Position numbers and translations under genes: made by a program. DNA of 64,000 nt from Clavaria fumosa. Its lineage: Eukaryota; Basidiomycota; Agaricomycetes; Agaricales; Clavariaceae. This document shows positions 43,463-53,947 of this stretch, in pieces (positions within the stretch are counted from its first letter, which is position 1; every line of letters starts with the position of its first letter). Where the stretch lies: NCBI GenBank assembly GCA_951802425.1, contig OX637804.1, forward strand, positions 496,001 to 560,000, read 5' to 3'. The notes beneath the pieces were generated by a model that worked only from the letters and a program-made list of their open reading frames with translations, made no database searches and had not been told where the DNA came from.

Positions 43463-44370
43463 TTTGATGTTCAAAATACGGAGTCCCTCTCCTGCTCAAT
43501 GGCGCACGACATTTATTGCATTCCCCCCACCGATTCCACACTTTAGAGGCGACGGCCACCGCGACTGCGCTACATCCCCGATACGATCAGTCGCCAGTCG
43601 ACCATGAGGACCTGGTGTCCTCATCCAAGTCCAAACGTCGACTCCGGTCTTTCGAGGCGGTCTTAGTTCGTCTGACAAGCCTTGTCGGCCGGAATCCCGC
43701 CATCAAAGGGCCTCAGGCCCCGAATACCGCTTGGTTACACCTCTTCTCGCTCGCGACATCGCCCGGTCAGATGGAGAGTGTCGCTCAGCTATTCCCACGA
43801 TGGCGAGAGGGTCGCCGGGCATTCAACACCCACATCGGTGATATGTTTATCAGTAAGTGGCTCGCTCACATCTTTTGATTCTATAAAGTAATCAATCGGC
43901 ATATAGGGCGCTGTGCAGAGCTGCGTTGCCCGCTCTTGGCACTACAAATCTTCGGCGATCACTCGAAATACGGAGTTCTTCTCTCGCTCAATGGCGCACG
44001 ACATTTACTGTATTCCCTCCACCGATTCCACCCTTTGGAGGCGACGGCTACCGCGGCTGCGCTATATCCCCGATACGACCTGCCGCCAGTCGACGAGGAC
44101 TTGGTGTCCTGCGCGATTCTCACCTCCGCCTGTCTGCTGCATCCGACGAACGAACACGCGTTCGTGCTCGCTAAGGTGATGATCCCCTCCCTCAAAAATC
44201 ACCTCGTCTCGGAGAAGTCGACGCCTTCACCTCCCTTGGACCCGGCGAAAGCGGGTCTAGACAGGCCGAACGCGTGGCTGCGCGAATCCCTTCGCAAGAT
44301 TGAGCATGCCGTAGCGGAGCTCAGGCTGAAGGATACAGAAGCTCTAGCCAATGCGGACGTACAAGGTTGA
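43463..44370 (+). CDS. Conserved basidiomycete protein, PPR-like, with local exon duplication
   Basis: Exon to 43850 (ATC A|GTAAGT donor): RNPAIKGPQAPNTAWLHLFS, QMESVAQLFPRWREGRRAF. The next exon begins about 43909 and runs to the stop at 44368-44370: AELRCPLLALQIFGDHSKYG, ARHLLYSLHRFHPLEATATA, YDLPPVDEDLVSCAILTSAC, then a basic C-terminus. The helical repeats and the GDHSKYG motif recall a family of basidiomycete helical-repeat (PPR-like) proteins probably acting in mitochondria; this is recollection, not proof. The stretch 43463-43621 is a degraded direct copy of 43955-44113 (offset 492 bp), so a piece of the last exon was duplicated into the gene's 5' part. The true start was not identified. 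Confidence 0.5.
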
Positions 44371-44791
44371 CCGAGACCTATATATCCATAAAATTCACTG
44401 GCTTGATCGAATGTATGATATTTTTCTATTGAGATATCTTCTTGCGAAAGGTTTGGCAGGTAGCTTGGACAGTTTTCAGCGCTAATTGACAAGGTACTTT
44501 TGCCCTCAAGCATCGAAGATCCACTAGAAGCTGTAGAAACTGAAGGGATCTCATGTTCGATAATCCCACAAGCAAGGCTCCGAATTGACTGAGTACTATC
44601 ATTTGCGAATCAACTTCATGCGCGCTCACACCCAACACTCCGAACGGAAGGCTATTTCCGACCACGATATCGTTTTCACCCTAGAGCATCGTACCTGTAC
44701 TTGCCAAGCGATGAATAGGAAGGCATCGAATAACGTCAGTCCAATAGAATCTGTGTCTTAGTACTTTGTCTTTCATATAATGCGGTACGTA
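44371..44791. other. Intergenic region between convergent genes
   Basis: 3' flanks of the PPR-like gene (plus) and the APH-fold gene (minus). No further gene recognised; AT-richer than both neighbours. Confidence 0.5.
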
Positions 44792-46962
44792 TCAATCCTC
44801 TTCAGAATCCTCGTGTCTGGCTTCCACCCATCGTCTCCCATTGCCAATCCTCCCTTGCTCGTTCCCAGACATGTGCAACCACGCTTCCAACCGCCTTCCC
44901 AGCTCGCCCGCCTTCCCGCCTGCAGCCTCCAACGTCCGCTCGTCATCCTTCTGCCTACCGAACGGCAGGCGCACGCCCGGCCTCCTGTGTCGGCCCGATT
45001 TACCAGTGCCGCCCGCGGCAGCTGGAGCAGGACTGCCGCTCGACCCCTCGGGCGGACGACCGGCGCTAGTACTGGTGTCCGGGAACCACGTCTCCTCCTC
45101 GTGCTCTTCGGGGCCGAGCATGCTATCGACGAGGCCCTCCTCCCAGCCGTCCCACTCGGCAAACCGATGGGCGAAGCGCAGGAGCGTCCCGCTCGACTCG
45201 TACCGCAGCCATTCACGGGCTGGCGAGGGCACGTTGTGCTCGCCCGCCATGGCGATGACGGGCGCCGGTTCCCGCGCAGGCTCAGTAGCCGCAGCCATGG
45301 CCGGTGGCGCAGGGGACGCAAGCTTGGAAACGGCAGCACGAAAGAGGCTAGCCGTGAAGGAGCTCGCTTGGAGGAAGGCAGGAACGTGCGCACACGCCCA
45401 TAGCGGCCGTGTTGTGGTCGATTCCCAATCGATGATACACGTCTACGGACAATCCGGAGGACATGTCAAACAGGCAAGGCGAGGGAGCACAGCTGACTGA
45501 TGCTTACGATCATTGCAGGATCAGTTTCGTCGACGAAAATGTTTTCCAGACTAAGGTCATGTAAGTCCAACCCAAACTCCTCGGTCTCCGTGCCGTGCGC
45601 GACGCCTAGGCGTTCCATAAGCCTTATCCACCTCTGTGTTTCTGCCCTGACGGTCGCTTCCCGTTTAGCCATATGAGCAAAGAGGAAAGTCCCTCTTTGC
45701 ATTCTCCTGTAGTCCCTGTACATAGCGTCGCCCGGCCCTTCCCCCTCCTCGTCGCTCTCCTCAAGACCCCACTCATCGGACTCGTCACTCCTATCGCCAG
45801 GGACGGCCTTGACCTGATGGTGTCGGGAACTGATGATCTCATCTGGGTCTAAATGGAGTCTGTGCGGGGCGGCTTTTCCCTCGTTCTCACGGATGACACC
45901 GGATATCTCGCGCTCGGCACAAGAGAGTAAATATGAATGACATGTGGACCAGGGACCGCGATTGATCTCATTAGGGTGCGAGAGCTCTCCTCGGTTCGAG
46001 CCGAAAAAAGGCCAAGATATGATCTGGCCGACCTGCATACCAGGGGGAAGACAAGCCCCTGACCGGGGTGGAGATGGGGTGGAGAAGTATGGGATGACGG
46101 GCGGCAGGGCGGCTTTTGGTGTCGGAGCGGATGAGGAGAGTAGTGACTGGGCAGAGAGAGACCGCATGCCTAACGCCGGAGGTGTAAAGTAGAGCGACCC
46201 AATTTGGGGGAAGCGATGGGCGAACAGCTGAATGATCAGCGCGGCGATGTTGTCGAGCAGTTTCACAAGGTCACTGTGTATCATGGAATGGAATACATCG
46301 GTCAACGGTCTTCCCGGTGCCTGAACAGGTGTGAACTACGTCTGTACCGCGATCTCAAGCGCAAACTGACCTTGGACATGAAAATGTATTCAGAGCCAAG
46401 ACGGTTGTGTGGATCACAATCGTAATGGTACACTTTTGGGACTGGGACAGATGTGTGTTCCCTCAGGTAGTGCATGGTCGCCACTTCAGACATAGTTTTG
46501 AGGCGGGGCATGAAACGCCGTGCAACTCGAGCGATGAGCTCGAAATGGTCAGTAAGCGTGATGAGATACGCCTTTCGATAGATCGACAAGAAGTCAGTGC
46601 AGTCTCAAAAAGGGGTGTGGTGCGAGAGAAGTCCACCTTGTGAAACGTCCCTGGCAGGACGCGGGGCAAAAACGCCTTTAATCAGCCCGGAGATCCTGCC
46701 CCATGGTGGCCCACTCACCTGAGCTGAGGAAAACGATCCTCCCAACTTCAACGTCAAATTTCTCTCGGACGATATCTCTCAGCACGTTCCGGTCGACGGG
46801 GAAGGAATTGGCGCCGTGAAAGGCGTCGTCCGCCCTGGCCTCCTTCTTCCGATCCACATGCTCTGCGCTCCAGGACCATTCGACAGTGGGCTCGCCTGCC
46901 GACGTTCCAGATGGGGGCTCTACGCAACGGTCAACCACGTCTTCGGCGCTGATCATCATCAT
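44792..46962 (-). CDS. APH-fold phosphotransferase family protein, about 640 aa
   Basis: Five exons join in phase: 46962-46719, 46650-46637 (only 14 bases), 46571-46371, 46320-45508 and 45442-44792. The second exon completes the glycine-rich segment GTFHK before AYLITLTDHFELIARVARRF. Then come MPRLKTMSEVATMHYLREHT and VPVPKVYHYD, the hinge EYIFMSKAPGRPLTDVF, and the catalytic loop DLHDLSLENIFVDETDPAMI with CIIDWEST for the metal-binding Asp. These are hallmarks of the aminoglycoside-phosphotransferase/choline-kinase-like fold, common in fungi with unknown small-molecule substrates. An acidic insert (DESDEWGLEESDEEGEG) separates the N-lobe and the catalytic loop. The C-terminus is Gly/Ser/Pro-rich. 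All frames are open, so the gene looks intact. Confidence 0.8.
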
Positions 46963-47553
46963 CGTCGGCGGCGGCGATGGCCTGGAATCGCAAACGCGAT
47001 TTCTGAAACTGGGGCAAGACGGAAACGTTGTGGAATGTGCGGGTTGAGGGTGGCTTGCGCGATATATACCCGCAAAACTAGTATGTACCCTCTATAAAAA
47101 AAGGCTTTGCACAAAAATGAAACGGAACTGGGCGAAACCGCGGAGGTCTCCGTTGGGATGGACGAGACGTGACTTGCTCTGACGGCCCCTTGTCACGCAA
47201 CGGCAGGAGCTAACGGTACAAACAAGCATTCCACTGTCCAATTACATGTAAGAGTTGCGATGGTGACGTGTTACACCGCTTGCACTTTCGTAAAGTACAC
47301 ATACAGAAGGCCAACATAACCCGGCGTAACCCATGATAATTTCAATCTTTTCCTTTGGGCTTCATAAGTAAGACAATTGCAAAACATCTTGGCAATGTGC
47401 GTGCCATTATTCTGAAACCTGTACGCAGACTTTCGCGGAAGTTGGGGCCAAGAATCAGATGGGGGGGTTTCCGGAGGTAGAAGGCGAGCAAACCTTATCA
47501 TGAACGCAAGGTTTAACAAACCAGTAGCGCTAAGCGTCCTGTAAATGAATCTG
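46963..47553. other. Intergenic region
   Basis: Upstream of the APH-fold gene and downstream of the DUF3602 gene, both on minus. No gene recognised. An adenine run lies near 47095. Confidence 0.5.
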
Positions 47554-49564
47554 TCAGTGACGTGTTGTGGCGCAGTGCGGAACAGGGGGTACGGAACGCA
47601 CTGGGACCCCGTCTCCATGCTGGATGTTACCACGACCGCCGCGTCCTGTAGACTGTACCTATCGAATGATCAGCCTCGAGTTGACACAAAGGCACCCATG
47701 GAAGGCCATACTTCATGGTGAAGGTGATGGGGGTGAACGGGGCCCTCTTTTCCGTGAGGAGCAGAGAGCTCATCTGCCGGACCTTCGCCGGTGCGTAAAT
47801 TCCCAGCCCCTCCTCTCCCAGTCGAATGCTGTTATAATGTCAAATATGAACGACAATCTTAGATTATGAAAAAGGCAGCCTACTAGGAGGCCTGCTTCCT
47901 TCTCCGCCCGATGGGTGCGTTCAATGAGCTCCTGTTCGCTGGGTGGAATGCCCGGATTGTTGAGGCTGTCTTTAACTACATTGCCAGACCCGCCACGCCC
48001 AGTGGAATGAAAGGGCGGCCCGTGCGCCTGTAGAAAAGGGTCAGATACGAGCACTAGCAGGGGCGCGGCACGAGCAAACAGGCAAGACGCACAACGCCTG
48101 TTTCTAGACTGTGACGGATGATGTCTTTCTCGTCCTCTGGGACTTTAACAGGGGGGTCGCGAGAAGGCGAGCGGATGTTGCCATGCCCGCCGCGTCCTGT
48201 AGACTGTACCTATCGAATGATCAGCCTCGAGTTGACACAAAGGCACCCATGGAAGGCCATACTTCATGGTGAAGGTGATGGGGGTGAACGGGGCCCTCTT
48301 TTCCGTGAGGAGCAGAGAGCTCATCTGCCGGACCTTCGCCGGTGCGTAAATTCCCAGCCCCTCCTCTCCCAGTCGAATGCTGTTATAATGTCAAATATGA
48401 ACGACAATCTTAGATTATGAAAAAGGCAGCCTACTAGGAGGCCTGCTTCCTTCTCCGCCCGATGGGTGCGTTCAATGAGCTCCTGTTCGCTGGGTGGAAT
48501 GCCCGGATTGCCGAGGCTGTCTTTAACTACATTGCCAGACCCGCCACGCCCAGTGGAATGAAAGGGCGGCTCGTGCGCCTGTGGAAAAGGGTCAGATACG
48601 AGCACTAGCAGGGGCGTGGCACGAGCAAAACATTCCTTTCGACTAGGAGACAATTCACCCCGTGGAGGTGAGCGATGGATGTTGCCTACACCGCCTCTTC
48701 CAGTTGAATGCTAAGAAAATGGTGTTTGGATTAGAGCGATAGGGGCGTTACGGGCAAGACGCACAACGTCTGTTTCTAGACTGTGACGGATGATGTCTTT
48801 CTCGTCCTCTGGGATTTTAACAGGGGGGTCGCGAGAAGGCGGGCGGATGTTGCCATGCCCGCCGCGTCCTGTCTGTATCCACAGCAAACAAAGGAGACGA
48901 TTAGATCATAAGCACAACGGGACGATTGGAATCGGGAATGCCAGTACAGAGGTGACTTCGGCAAGTTTAACGACAGGCTCCCTTCCGCGAGTTGCGGAGA
49001 AGTCATCCGGGCCATCCGAGGGTCTGGAGCTTGGACTGCGCGTCATATTTCCCGCACCACCTCTCCCAGACGAAACGAGCCGGGCATCCTGTTGGTGGAT
49101 TGCACAGTCAGACGAAGCTTGGAACAGTGACGTTGCTAAAAGCACGTACGCTGGGACGACCCCGAGAAACGGAACGAGGCTTAGATTCTGGAGAGGGTTC
49201 CGAAGACATGATGTCAGGTTCAAGTTGCAAACAGTAAAGATGAGGTTGGGGTGGAGCAAGAAGCTATCAGGAATCGATGAGGGAGAGCCTATTTGGGGCT
49301 TTGGGCCAGTTCCCACAACGGCGCGAGATAGACGTTCTTATCGGGCTTATCTCCCTGTCTTGCCGCAGCGCGCATCGCACCCACATGGGAGTAATAATCG
49401 GGCGAGGAGGCGAGACTCTCACCTGACATGGATTCTATGGATGGAGTTTTGCCTAGGTCGGTCGGGGCGTCATGGCTTCGGAGCGAAAGCTTGATCACGG
49501 CGCTGATGTGTTCTGTCAACGACTTGCTTCGAGAAGGAGATCTTGGTTTTCCGGTCCAAGTCAT
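47554..49564 (-). CDS. DUF3602 (GRGG-repeat) protein with duplicated exon block
   Basis: Several short minus-strand exons each carry the signature GRGGxGN of the fungal DUF3602/PAR32-like family: SGRGGAGNMTRSPSSRPSDG (about 49075), TGRGGHGNIRPPSRDPPVKI with PEDEKDIIRH (about 48870), GRGGVGN (about 48700), STGRGGSGNVVKDSLGNPGI (about 48550) and TGRGGRGNIQHGDGVPVRS (about 47650, stop at 47556-47554). The block with TGRGGHGN and STGRGGSGN recurs almost exactly at 48210-48000, so an approximately 550-bp genomic unit is tandemly duplicated. Yeast relatives are disordered phosphoproteins linked to nutrient signalling. Exon borders and the start (49564 as written, MTWTGKPRSPSRSKS) are uncertain. Confidence 0.65.
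47640..48620. repeat. Tandem duplication inside the DUF3602 gene
   Basis: Bases from about 47640 to 48055 recur from about 48190 to 48620 with only a handful of substitutions, including introns. High identity within introns indicates a young duplication or conversion. A third diverged copy of the TGRGGHGN exon lies at 48780-48870. Confidence 0.85.
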
Positions 49565-50105
49565 GTTCGTTCACAGTGGGTCTTTGTAGGAATAGCAGAG
49601 AGAGAGAGAAGTTGCTCAAGATGACCCAAACAACCCGCTTTTTATGCCCGGCTAACGCTGGAATCCCGTTGCCAATGAATTGTTGGGGCAAATTTCGGTT
49701 AGAGTTTCCAGCAGTTGGTCACAGGGCCTATGTTGTCTCGGAACCAAGAGACGCCATTAGCCACAAAGCGGAACTTGGAGCCATAACGGAACTTGGAGCG
49801 TAAAAGAATGGACGGCCAGTTTACGCGATCGTTGATGCGCTTACCGCGAAGGATCACGAGCGTCATCGTTGGTGGGGGATGGCGGTCAAACGACCGCGTG
49901 TACGTACACCGGATCCACGCTCGTCCATGTGCTCCAGGTACTCTTTAGAACCCCTTTTAGTTCTGGACCGGTATTAAATTACAGCAATTGTAAAGGGTGG
50001 CTTATACCGTAGAGTCACATGCGGTCGCTCCACAGGGTTGCAAACAGCGGAATTACCGCCACCTAACCGCTTGCCGCTCAACGCTCTCACCACGCTCAAC
50101 TTTGA
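49565..50105. other. Intergenic region
   Basis: Presumed promoter region of the DUF3602 gene. No other gene recognised; it ends at the A1 repeat of the Ngaro element. Confidence 0.45.
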
Positions 50106-50578
50106 TCGGCTTTAAACGAGTTTACTAGAGTCTAATATGTGACAAGCACCCCAGAGCACTCATCCGGCATCCGTGCCTCTCACGCTCCGTGCGTCTCATG
50201 TCCTCGACATTTCGCGATCCGTTCGCCTCACGCTCTGCGCGTCTAGATGCCCCGCATCTCTCCTCTCGCCCCGTGCGACTCAGAGGCCTCCGCCTTCGCC
50301 TCTCCTGCTTAACCCTACCTCGCTCCTCCTTTCCTTTACCTTTGCTTACTCATATTTACTCTTCAACCTTGTGCGCTCCACTCCCCTTTCCCTTTCGTAG
50401 TTAACTCCTGCTATTTATTTGAGACATTACCATCACTCTTAACACAAGGGACACCGAGCCAGCCTCTCTGCCTCCTCTCTCGCTCTCGGTGTCCCTTGCG
50501 TACGTCGTCTCTCTATGCTCTCCTCTCTCGCTCTCACTGTAACTCCCTTCCTCTAGTGTTACACTTGTATTGTCTTAG
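50106..50578 (+). repeat. Ngaro split repeat A1
   Basis: Pyrimidine-rich, 473 bp, starts TCGGCTTTAAACGAG and ends TTGTATTGTCTTAG. It is repeated as A2 at 54052-54524. It probably contains the promoter and leader. Confidence 0.92.
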
Positions 50579-50582
50579 ATTG

Positions 50583-51024
50583 GGTTACAGCTTGGGGACC
50601 CACTGTCGAGGCCACCGTCTTTGTCTTTCCGCATCGCGAGTCCGAACTGCGAGAATACGGACGTTACATACTCGGATTCTTTGCCGCTGTCCCACCAGAG
50701 TTGCATCACCGCATCATCAATTATGATAAGGCCGTCAGAGTTCGAGCAGCACAACGTCGAGACTTGCTCCTCACCGATTTCAATGCCTTTGCCGACTTAC
50801 ACACCCATTGGGTCCAAAACATCTCAGCATCTAGCCCAACCCGGTCTGTGTCTGTTAGGCGAAACACTACACGCAAACGCGAGGCATGCCGTCGATGGAA
50901 TCAAGGACGATGCCCGAACACGTCGGTGTCCTGCGATTACGGACACTTCTGTGGAGTATGTGGGACGAACACACACCCTGCCAAAGAGTGTTCCCAATTG
51001 CGAGAGAAAACAAAAAAGTTATGA
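50583..51024 (+). CDS. Ngaro ORF1, Gag-like with CCCH and CCHC-like fingers
   Basis: The frame is open from about 50583: WVTAWGPTVEATVFVFPHRE, then LHHRIINYDKAVRVRAAQRR and LLTDFNAFADLH. A finger follows, CRRWNQGRCPNTSVSCDYGH, and then FCGVCGTNTHPAKEC. Similar Gag-like proteins accompany basidiomycete Ngaro elements and should bind the element's RNA. No clear ATG exists at the start; the first internal Met is at 50701, so either a spliced leader or an upstream in-frame start in A1 is needed. The 3' end overlaps the RT frame, which suggests a frameshift or separate initiation. Confidence 0.65.
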
Positions 51025-52846
51025 GGATGTGTGGCTAACGAAGCCGCGATACGCTCGCCACCTCATCTGGAATGATTCCTTTACTGATACGACTTCTCCT
51101 TCGATTCTTGCTACTGTTCTTGCTAGCCCGGTTCCTTTGCCTCCTATAAACGAACTCATGGATTCAGTCGCTATGCAAACCATACGAGAAAATTCACATT
51201 TGTTCAAAATCGTTACACCGATCGATGTCAAACTTTTCGGATTGTATTTGTACACGCATCCAAATCAACCCTTCGTATCCTCCGTCTGTCGCGCTCTCCG
51301 TGAAGGTTTCTGGCCTTGGGCCGAAACCGAAGAACACCAGCGTCCCTCATCCTTCGATAACTCTCACCGTCCCCTCAAAGAACAAGAACATGCTCTTTTC
51401 GTTCGCCAACAGAGAGATATAGAAGTCTCCCTGGGTCAATTTTCCCCAAGCTTTGGACCGCATCTACTCCCGGGTATGTTCAGTATCCCTATTGGAGTTA
51501 TTCCAAAGCCACACTCCGACAAGCTGCGTCTCGTGATAGATCAGAGCGCAGATCCCTACTCGCCGAATTCTCTCATCCCGCGATCGCAGCGGTCAGTTCC
51601 GCTTGACAATCTTTACCATCTCGGTGCCATACTACGTCGTGTCCATAAACTTAACCCTCGCTCGCGCTTGGTCCTTTTCAAATCAGACGTCTCCCGCGCC
51701 TATCGTCTTGCACCGATGCACCCATTGTGGCAGTTAAAACAAATTATTACTGTTGATGGAGATCGACATGTTGATCGTTGTAATAATTTTGGCAATGGTG
51801 CAGCAGGACGAGTTTGGTGGTCCATCATTGCGTTAGTCCTCTGGATAGCCGTCTTTGTGAAAGGGATCCCGGATATCTTGGGTTACGTAGACGATGAATT
51901 CTCTTGGGATTTTGAAAACAGTTTAGAGTGGTACGCACCATATCACAAACTCCTCCCTACCAAGCAAGCGCGACTTCTCTCCTTGTGGGACGAACTAGGT
52001 ATTCCACATGAAGAGCGCAAACAAATATATGGTTCACCACTCACTATCATCGGATTCGATGTTGATCCAAATTTCATGACGATCACCATGCCGCATGAAG
52101 CTCGAGTCGCTTTAACCACCGCTATCCGGTCATTCGCAATCCCTGGTCGACGCCGTCCTCTCCGTGATTTCCAATCACTCGCTGGATGGATTAACTGGGC
52201 CCTAAACGCGTATCCCCTTCTGAGGCCTGGACTCTCTTCACTCTATGCGAAGATTTCAGGAAAGGACAACCCACACCAACTGGTGTGGGTCAGCGTTACT
52301 TTGTGTCGCGAACTACTATGGATAGCTGAGAGAGTTGATGAGTCAGACGGGGTGCATATGATGGAATCATCCGAGTGGGACGCGACCCAAGCTGAGTCAG
52401 TTTTCTACACTGATGCCTGTCTCGCTGGTCTGGCCTTCTGGTCACCACGCCTCATGCTGGGCTTCCAATGCGGCGACGTTCCTTCTTTCACCATTTTAGG
52501 TCTCGAAGCACTCGCTGTCCTCTCTGCGATCCATTACGTTGCGCACCATGAAACACTGGGCCGTTCGATTCATCGACTCCTCATTTACTGCGACAACACC
52601 TACACAATACAAATGTTTAACTCATTGCATGCCAGTCCGAGTCTGAATCCCATCCTCCTCACCGCGTGTGACCTTTTACGGACTCACAAAATCGCGCTCA
52701 TGATCCAATACGTGCCCACACACCAAAACTTCATCGCTGATGCCCTCTCTCGATTCAAAAACGAACGAGCACTTCGCCTGTACCCGGCACTATGTGTCGC
52801 GCAATTTCAACCCCCTCGTCTAGCGCTGGGGGCAACTCAAATTTGA
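50985..52846 (+). CDS. Ngaro ORF2, reverse transcriptase and RNase H
   Basis: The frame is open from 50621, but recognisable homology begins after about 50985. RT motifs: IPKPHSDKLRLVIDQSADP, LVLFKSDVSRAYRLAPMHP, and the catalytic LGYVDDEFSWDF (YVDD). Then LTIIGFDVDPNFMTITMP and LRDFQSLAGWINWALNAYPL mark the thumb. RNase H follows with SVFYTDACLAGLAFWSP, LLIYCDNTYTIQMFNS and VPTHQNFIADALSRF (D, D, D residues). No methyltransferase domain follows, as expected for Ngaro rather than DIRS1. The frame stops at 52844-52846 and overlaps ORF3. Confidence 0.9.
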
Positions 52847-53820
52847 TGCCATTTGCTCGTCGGTCCAGGTCCACGCCTCGTGAGACCTGGGCTTCCTCTC
52901 GTTTGATACAGGAACGAGCTGTCGCGCTTGGTTCGTCCATCGAACCATCTACTGCTGCTGCCTATTTTTCAGCAGTCCGTTCGTATGCTAACTTTTGCCA
53001 TGCTCACCACCTTCCTATTCGACCAACGCCCGACACTTTGAGCCTTTACGCTGTCTATATGTCGCATTACATCAAACCCTCTTCAGTAGACTCATACCTC
53101 TCAGGCATTGCCTGTGCCCTCGAATCTTACTTCCCAGACGTTCGGGCTGCACGACATCACCGCCTCGTCACTGCGACCATCCAGGGATGCAAGAAATTGC
53201 GTGCGGTCCCAACCTCGCGTAGACGTCCCCTCACCCGTGACGAACTTTGCACCGCACAACTCGCTTATGCCACTTCCACAGCACATGACGACCTCCTTTT
53301 CCTCGCTATCTTACTCACCGCTTTCCATGGCTTACTCCGTCTGGGTGAAGTAGTCTGGCCTGATGCGTCGAGCTTACAAGATTACCGAAAGGCCTGTTTG
53401 CGCCATACGGTGAACTTGTTACCCACCGGGTTCAGCTTCTACCTACCGGGCCACAAAGCAGACCGTTTTTTCGAAGGAAATACTGTCCTTCTCCAGCGCC
53501 TGTCCGCTCGCGACGACCCAGATGCACCTTTCCGCACTTATCTCAAGTCTCGCGACCGCCTGTTCCCTTTCAACCCCGAGCTCTGGCTTCGCAGCGACGG
53601 CTCCATCCCTACTCGCCGTTGGTTCATCTCTCACCTTCGGCACCTTTTCCCAGGCAATGTCGGAGGCCATTCCCTCCGGGCCGGCGGTGCTACCGCCTTA
53701 GCAACTGCCGGCGTACCTCTTCACATCATCCAGGCGATGGGCCGTTGGGCTTCTGATACTTTTCAGATATATATTCGTCAGCACCCTTCCATTCTCGCTG
53801 CCTCAATTCCCACTTCTTAA
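52792..53820 (+). CDS. Ngaro ORF3, tyrosine recombinase
   Basis: 342 residues. The N-terminal SAM-like region has STAAAYFSAVRSYANFCHAH and TLSLYAVYMSHYIKPSSVDS; the catalytic half has HGLLRLGEVVWPD (first Arg), a beta segment with FYLPGHKADRFFEGN (Lys), GGHSLRAGGATALATAGVPL (HxxR), GRWASDTFQIYIRQHP (His/Trp position and Tyr nucleophile). All catalytic positions expected for a phage-integrase-like recombinase can be placed. It would catalyse insertion of a circular cDNA. It overlaps the RT frame by 55 bases in another frame. Confidence 0.9.
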   Translation: MCRAISTPSSSAGGNSNLMPFARRSRSTPRETWASSRLIQERAVALGSSIEPSTAAAYFSAVRSYANFCHAHHLPIRPTPDTLSLYAVYMSHYIKPSSVDSYLSGIACALESYFPDVRAARHHRLVTATIQGCKKLRAVPTSRRRPLTRDELCTAQLAYATSTAHDDLLFLAILLTAFHGLLRLGEVVWPDASSLQDYRKACLRHTVNLLPTGFSFYLPGHKADRFFEGNTVLLQRLSARDDPDAPFRTYLKSRDRLFPFNPELWLRSDGSIPTRRWFISHLRHLFPGNVGGHSLRAGGATALATAGVPLHIIQAMGRWASDTFQIYIRQHPSILAASIPTS

Positions 53821-53947
53821 CCTTCACCATATTGCCTCGTTACTATCGTCTCCGACTCATTTTTTCTACCCTCTTCACCTTCCTTCCCCTTCCATCCTCT
53901 TTACCTTCCTTTCCCCTCCCTTCTCTCCCTCCCTCCTTTTTAGCCTT

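Noticed and set aside
42900..43559. Overlapping ORFs on both strands before the PPR-like gene
   Set aside because: None resembles a known protein; the higher GC content lengthens chance frames.
44780..45500. Plus-strand ORFs of about 210 codons over the APH-fold gene
   Set aside because: The minus strand has the kinase C-terminus with the conserved CIIDWEST; the plus frames are shadows in GC-rich coding DNA.
47567..48653. Duplicated short ORFs as lipopeptide pheromone precursors
   Set aside because: Copy number and size were suggestive, but the ends lack a CaaX box and the minus strand shows the GRGGxGN signature of DUF3602.
50173..50404. Ser/Leu/Pro-rich ORFs of 71-75 codons, repeated at 54119-54350
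   Set aside because: They lie in the pyrimidine-rich A1/A2 repeats of the Ngaro element and reflect composition only.
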